A stretch of 64,000 nucleotides of DNA, from assembly GCA_934486635.1 (NCBI GenBank), contig CAKSPZ010000002.1:325174-389173 (forward strand). Direction: 5' to 3'. Both the position numbers and the translations under genes were made by a program. The notes beneath the pieces were generated by a model. That model made no database searches. It saw nothing but the letters and a program-made list of their open reading frames with translations, and was not told where the DNA came from. Positions 60,301 to 64,000 of this stretch are shown piece after piece. Within the stretch, counting starts at the first letter, position 1. Each line of letters starts with the position of its first letter. This DNA is from an uncultured Eubacteriales bacterium (lineage in GTDB: Bacteria > Bacillota > Clostridia > Oscillospirales > Acutalibacteraceae).

Positions 60301-61368
60301 TTATACCCATGATGATACGAAAAAAGAAGCGTCTGTTATATTTAAAATGTTTTTTAATTCAGTCGAAGCAACTATAGATTTATTTTTATTTACAAAAATG
60401 GCAGTTGCATTAAATTTCTTTAATAAAGGTTTAGAATTTTCAATTCCAAGTACATAGCAAGCTGTGGATAATATATCGGATAATGTTCCGTTTGATGCAT
60501 ATACAGTAACAGATTCAATATTATTTTCTACAGGATATCCGGTAGAAGTTGATAATATATGATGATAAAATTTATCATCATATATAAAGTTACGTTCGTA
60601 TGCTCCGGAAGTAGAAATAAATCCGGATTTTACATTTAATACAGCAAAAGATGAATTATTATCGTCTGTGATAAAAGGGTTACGAATAGCGATTTTCCAA
60701 GGCTCATTTGTATGTTTAGTACCATAGATACCAATACTTCCACCAACACAAATGACACCACCTGTAATATTGTTTTCTTGATATATTTTAACGGCAGTAT
60801 CACAAGCGGTTCCTTTCCCGATGGCACCAAGGTCTATCATAGTATGAGGATCTGTTTTTAATATAGATCCAGAAGATTTATCTAATTTTAATGAATCTAT
60901 ATTTAAGTGAGGTAAAACTTCATTAATTTCATTTTGTGATGGAACGCGTTGATTAGGTCCAGCAAAGTCCCAGAGTTTAGATAATGGTAAGATAGCAGGG
61001 TTAAATGCAGAATGTGTATATGTGGAAATGTTTAATGCTGGTTCTAATATATTTATTGTTTCTTTAGAAACTTTTATATTTAAATTTTCAGGAGCAGAGT
61101 TTATTTTATTAATATCGGAATCTATTATGCGCCAAGAAATTTTATTTTCAAGGTCTTTTATAGAATTCATTGTTTTTGAACATATATTTTCAGGGCTTTT
61201 ACAATAAACTGTTTGAGTGACATATGTACCCATAGCGGTAGATGTAGATGAAAAAACTGGGTTATATTTTAAGTGTATTATCGTTATAATTGAAAAAATT
61301 ATAAGTATAACTATAGATGATATTAAGATTATTAATTTTTTAAAAGAAATTTTATTTATAAAAAACAC
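60301..61368 (-). CDS. apbE: FAD:protein FMN transferase ApbE
   Basis: A protein of about 355 residues that attaches FMN from FAD to threonine in SGAT-type sites. An N-terminal helix (about 10-32) anchors it outside. STAMGTYVTQTVY near residue 42, HMIDLGAIGKGTACDTA-like DLGAIGKGTACD near residue 175 and GGSIGIYGTK near residue 205 mark the family, with HILSTSTGYPVEN later. Its likely targets are RnfD and RnfG encoded directly downstream. The start is uncertain: GTG 61368 lies only one base after AAGGA; ATA 61359 would be better spaced. Confidence 0.92.
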   Translation of the reverse strand: MFFINKISFKKLIILISSIVILIIFSIITIIHLKYNPVFSSTSTAMGTYVTQTVYCKSPENICSKTMNSIKDLENKISWRIIDSDINKINSAPENLNIKVSKETINILEPALNISTYTHSAFNPAILPLSKLWDFAGPNQRVPSQNEINEVLPHLNIDSLKLDKSSGSILKTDPHTMIDLGAIGKGTACDTAVKIYQENNITGGVICVGGSIGIYGTKHTNEPWKIAIRNPFITDDNNSSFAVLNVKSGFISTSGAYERNFIYDDKFYHHILSTSTGYPVENNIESVTVYASNGTLSDILSTACYVLGIENSKPLLKKFNATAIFVNKNKSIVASTELKNILNITDASFFVSSWV

Positions 61369-61483
61369 ATCCTTAAAAAATATATTTTTATTGTATACTT
61401 AAATAATATATATTTCAACACAGACAATTACATTAATATTTTTTCAAAATAAAATTTATAAGCAGTTTTTTTATTAAATAAAA

Positions 61484-61532
61484 GGCCGGCACACCTAAAA
61501 CATTATTAAAAAATAAGTTAGGTGTGCCGGCC
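61484..61532. repeat. GGCCGGCACACCT hairpin
   Basis: Perfect 15-bp arms (61484-61498 / 61518-61532) around a 19-base AT loop. The arm GGCCGGCACACCT and CATTATT in the loop are shared with the hairpin at 2366. It sits in a divergent gap between apbE and nth, so it is not a terminator for either gene. Confidence 0.75.
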
Positions 61533-61600
61533 GTCTTCGGCAAAGCAGCTTTACGAATGTATTTATTTAATGTACAATTAATTAGAGGTGATGTTTTATT

Positions 61601-62236
61601 ATGACAAATAGAGAATTAGCAACTTTATCAATAGAAGCTTTAAAAAAAGAATATCCTGAAGCGCTATGTTCTCTTCAATATAAAGATCCATTACAGTTAT
61701 TAATAGCGACTCGTTTGGCCGCTCAATGTACAGATGCAAGAGTTAATATGGTGACTCCGGATTTATTTAATAAATTTAAAAATGTAAATGATTTTGCGTT
61801 GTCTACACCTGAAGAAGTAGAACCTTATATTAAATCGTGTGGTTTTTATAAAATAAAATCAAAAGATATTGTTAATATGTGTCAGATGTTAATCAATGAT
61901 TTTAATGGGATTGTTCCTGATAATATTGATGATTTAATAAAGTTACCGGGGGTAGGTAGGAAAACTGCTAATTTAATTGTAGGGGATATTTTTGGAAAAC
62001 CTGCTGTTGTTGTAGATACACATTGTATTAGAATAACAGGACGATTAGGGTTTCATAATATAAAAAATCCAGCTAAGATAGAATGTATTTTAAAAGATGC
62101 ATTACCTAAAGATGAATCAAATAATTTTTGTCATAGGTTAGTTTTACATGGAAGAGCTATATGTAAAGCAATAAACCCACAATGCGAAAAGTGTTGTATG
62201 AATAAATTTTGTAAATTTTATAATAATAAAAATTAA
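61601..62236 (+). CDS. nth: Endonuclease III
   Basis: A 211-residue helix-hairpin-helix DNA glycosylase/AP lyase for oxidised pyrimidines. LPGVGRKTANLIVGD holds the catalytic Lys and VVVDTHCIRITGRLG the catalytic Asp. The C-terminal cluster CKAINPQCEKCCMNKFC binds a [4Fe-4S] centre. Length is normal. AGAGGTGA precedes ATG 61601. It is a single gene facing convergent crcB across the hairpin at 62241. Confidence 0.97.
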   Translation: MTNRELATLSIEALKKEYPEALCSLQYKDPLQLLIATRLAAQCTDARVNMVTPDLFNKFKNVNDFALSTPEEVEPYIKSCGFYKIKSKDIVNMCQMLINDFNGIVPDNIDDLIKLPGVGRKTANLIVGDIFGKPAVVVDTHCIRITGRLGFHNIKNPAKIECILKDALPKDESNNFCHRLVLHGRAICKAINPQCEKCCMNKFCKFYNNKN

Positions 62237-62240
62237 ACAT

Positions 62241-62283
62241 AATATGTGGCGGCTCGGGCTAAAAACCCGAGCCGCCACATATT
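62241..62283. terminator. Bidirectional terminator between nth and crcB
   Basis: A perfect 18-bp stem AATATGTGGCGGCTCGGG (62241-62258) with 62266-62283 between the convergent genes. Confidence 0.85.
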
Positions 62284-62290
62284 AAACTTA

Positions 62291-62668
62291 TTAGTCATAT
62301 TTTATTATAAGTTTAACAATTAAATGTCCCAAAAAAACTCCTACTATACATAGTAAAAAACTCATTGTAAGATAAACTACAGAGAAAAAATAATACTTTT
62401 TTTCTATAAGATAGAATGTATCGAGAGAAAAAGTAGAAAAGGTAGTAAATCCTCCACAAAAGCCTACCTTTAAAAATAAAGTCCATTTATTGTTTAAAAA
62501 TGTACTGTCTTTTGACAATGCAGCTATAATACCGATAAAAAAAGAACCAATAAAATTTACAATTAGAGTAGAAAAAGGAAAATAAGTATTTATAGGTAAA
62601 AAATAAAACAGGTATCTTAAAACTGAACCAATAGCTCCGCCTAGAGCGATAATTAAAAAATTCCACAT
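62291..62668 (-). CDS. crcB: Fluoride channel CrcB/Fluc
   Basis: A 125-residue membrane protein with four helices. ALGGAIGSVLRYLFY at the start, NFIGSFFIGI near residue 40 and GFCGGFTTFSTFSLD near residue 70 are the CrcB signature, with the Phe box and Thr-Phe-Ser-Thr that line the ion path. It forms dimeric channels that export fluoride. GAAGGA precedes ATG 62668. There is no room for a fluoride riboswitch in the 48-base gap upstream, so control must be elsewhere, possibly from the promoter of the next gene. Confidence 0.95.
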   Translation of the reverse strand: MWNFLIIALGGAIGSVLRYLFYFLPINTYFPFSTLIVNFIGSFFIGIIAALSKDSTFLNNKWTLFLKVGFCGGFTTFSTFSLDTFYLIEKKYYFFSVVYLTMSFLLCIVGVFLGHLIVKLIIKYD

Positions 62669-62716
62669 GATATATTATTCCTTCTTGATTTTTATTCTAT
62701 ATAGTAAAACATAATT

Positions 62717-63673
62717 TTACTTATAAGGATTGGACAAAGAATAAGGTTCGGGATTAATTTCATTTGATAATTTATCAAATGAAAATCCCTGTTTTATAAG
62801 GTTATCAATTATTTGAGGTAAAGCTTTAACTGTAGTGTATTTAGGTTTTGAATCGTGCATTAATACAACACCATGTGGTCGCATTTTTGAAGATTTAATG
62901 ACATTATTGACACAAACTTCTACAGGAGTAGGAGTACGACTTACAGCATCACCAACGGATAAATTCCAGTCAAAATAATCAAAACCACGTCTAGTCATTT
63001 CTTTAATTAGTTCCCTGTAATTATTTTTATTAAAATTGTTTTTTGAGCCACCAGGAAATCTAAATATAGTTGGTTTTACACCGGTTGTTTCATAAATAAG
63101 ATTATATATGTTATTAAAGTCTTCAAGATAATTAGGTATGCTTGCGTAGATTTTTTTAAAAATATGAGAATATGTGTGAATACCTATAGTGTGACCTTCA
63201 TTAACAATTCGTTTCATGAGCAGTTTAGCTTGTTTGGAATTGTTTCCTATCACAAAAAAAGTAGCCTTTATATTTTTTTCCTTTAATATATTAAGAATTT
63301 CAGTAGTACGTTCAGAAGGTCCATCATCAAATGTTAAAAAAATAGTTTTATTGGGATTGGTTTGTTTTTTCGGTCGTTGACAATATAAGTTAGGATATAA
63401 TTTGGTATAATCTGGTTCCGCGTTAATTTGATTAGTATTATTTTCTTCTTTTAGGTCTTCAGAATTTATGTTTTCAGGTTTATTTGATTCAGGAACTTCG
63501 CCAGCAAGTGTAATTTTCTTTGGATTTTCATCTATATAGTTAATGCGTTTTTTATCATTTTTTTGAAAATCTTTAGAAAAAGATAAAAATGTTATATTTA
63601 TTAATAAAGTTATTAATAATAAAAAAATTGTTAGAAAAGCAAGAATTTTAATAATATTATTTTTAAAAGTCAA
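62717..63673 (-). CDS. Polysaccharide deacetylase (PdaA-like)
   Basis: A 318-residue exported NodB-fold protein with an N-terminal membrane anchor (about residues 9-30), a polar linker (about 35-100) and a catalytic domain. Motif 1 LTFDDGPSERT supplies the catalytic and metal Asp, and motif 2 HTYSHIF the two metal His. RFPGGSKNNF and DWNLSVGDA and VVLMHDS complete the set. Family members remove acetyl groups from peptidoglycan N-acetylmuramic acid or N-acetylglucosamine, including in spore cortex. It uses TTG 63673 after AAGGGA and is probably co-transcribed with crcB. Confidence 0.92.
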   Translation of the reverse strand: MTFKNNIIKILAFLTIFLLLITLLINITFLSFSKDFQKNDKKRINYIDENPKKITLAGEVPESNKPENINSEDLKEENNTNQINAEPDYTKLYPNLYCQRPKKQTNPNKTIFLTFDDGPSERTTEILNILKEKNIKATFFVIGNNSKQAKLLMKRIVNEGHTIGIHTYSHIFKKIYASIPNYLEDFNNIYNLIYETTGVKPTIFRFPGGSKNNFNKNNYRELIKEMTRRGFDYFDWNLSVGDAVSRTPTPVEVCVNNVIKSSKMRPHGVVLMHDSKPKYTTVKALPQIIDNLIKQGFSFDKLSNEINPEPYSLSNPYK

Positions 63674-64000
63674 AGTAAATCCCTTCTTATTTTTCTTTAA
63701 TATATATTTACATATTAATTATAGGATATTTATAGTATTAAATTCAAGTGTTATTTAGTTAAAATATTGTAATAAATCCAAGAGACGATTAAGCATTTTT
63801 ATTGATTGTAAATATAATTATTGAAAAATTTATATACTTATCTGCGGCGTAACTTTTAGAAGGGTACAGGCAACAATAAAAAAGAGCGAGAAAAAGGTAA
63901 AAAACAGTTGACAGGAAAGAGTGATATGTGATAATATAAACAAGCCGAAAAAAACAGGAGCAAAAAAGAATCGGAAGAGGCTAGGAAGAAATGCAGGGAT
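63674..64000. other. Right-end non-coding region with a strong promoter
   Basis: No open gene is present. At the right end TTGACA (63908-63913) and the extended -10 TGTGATAAT (63927-63935), with 16 bases between boxes, form a plus-strand promoter. The next 65 bases contain no start codon with a ribosome-binding site, so the transcript either has a long leader or is a stable RNA that extends past the window. Confidence 0.55.

Noticed and set aside
62669..62716. Fluoride riboswitch before crcB
   Set aside because: Only 48 bases separate crcB from the upstream gene and they lack the riboswitch core.

Overview
The window is AT-rich chromosomal DNA (roughly 28-30% G+C by eye, not counted) from an anaerobic, endospore-forming Firmicute of class Clostridia. 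The evidence is a six-gene Rnf ion-pumping complex with its ApbE flavin transferase, rubrerythrin, rubredoxin and a 2[4Fe-4S] ferredoxin, a YtaF-type sporulation membrane protein, a class B sortase, MecA, DarA and YaaT homologues, strong AGGAGG ribosome-binding sites and frequent TTG/GTG starts. Three consecutive small proteins at 33124-34221 resemble sets I associate with the Oscillospirales, so that order is my best guess. Nothing looks like a prophage, plasmid or large island; no transposase or recombinase gene is visible.

Layout. 1-4.5 kb: 3' part of gyrA, rpe, mecA, a zinc-ribbon membrane protein, a lone 5S rRNA gene and rubredoxin. 4.6-8 kb: cysteine desulfurase, thiI and sortase B. 8-12 kb: a lysine/threonine-tailed membrane protein, a G5/3D-domain wall protein and rplM-rpsI. 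12.4-18 kb: fba, a divergent ribbon-helix-helix/SLOG pair, tex and ychF. 18-26 kb: two XRE-regulator/Cys-rich-protein pairs, an OGG glycosylase, tRNA-Ser(CGA), an EreA-like secreted enzyme, a pyrophosphatase-like/Nudix fusion, an orphan Nif11-type RiPP precursor, rubrerythrin, an M14 peptidase and an ADP-ribose Nudix enzyme. 26-33 kb: rsmI, trmN6, ferredoxin, yaaT, holB, darA and yaaO, a trimmed version of the Bacillus yaa-yab region, then CBS and phosphodiesterase genes. 33-43 kb: the small-protein trio, pnp-rpsO, a CapA-like protein, a P-type calcium ATPase and ytaF. 43-52 kb: lysS, greA, a PucR/CdaR-type regulator with ftsE, ftsX and a PcsB/EnvC-like hydrolase activator, and an MsmX-type ATPase. 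52-61.4 kb: DUF4830, DUF1015, rnfCDGEAB and apbE-NusG_II-Gx transporter. 61.6-64 kb: nth, crcB and a polysaccharide deacetylase.

The most striking content lies between the genes. At least eleven intergenic regions hold a GC-rich outer stem that closes over three adjacent hairpins: a complete cloverleaf, or DNA four-way junction. Stem sequences differ completely from copy to copy. In the best copies (16581-16717, 31935-32067, 43120-43292) the four helices abut with no unpaired base at the junction. They occur in divergent, tandem and convergent gaps, so terminator function cannot explain them all. Simpler hairpins form further groups: several with different stems but the same ten-base loop GCGATATAGT, and three sharing the arm GGCCGGCAYRCCT. 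I regard these structure-conserved, sequence-variable cloverleafs as the best candidate for an undescribed system here.
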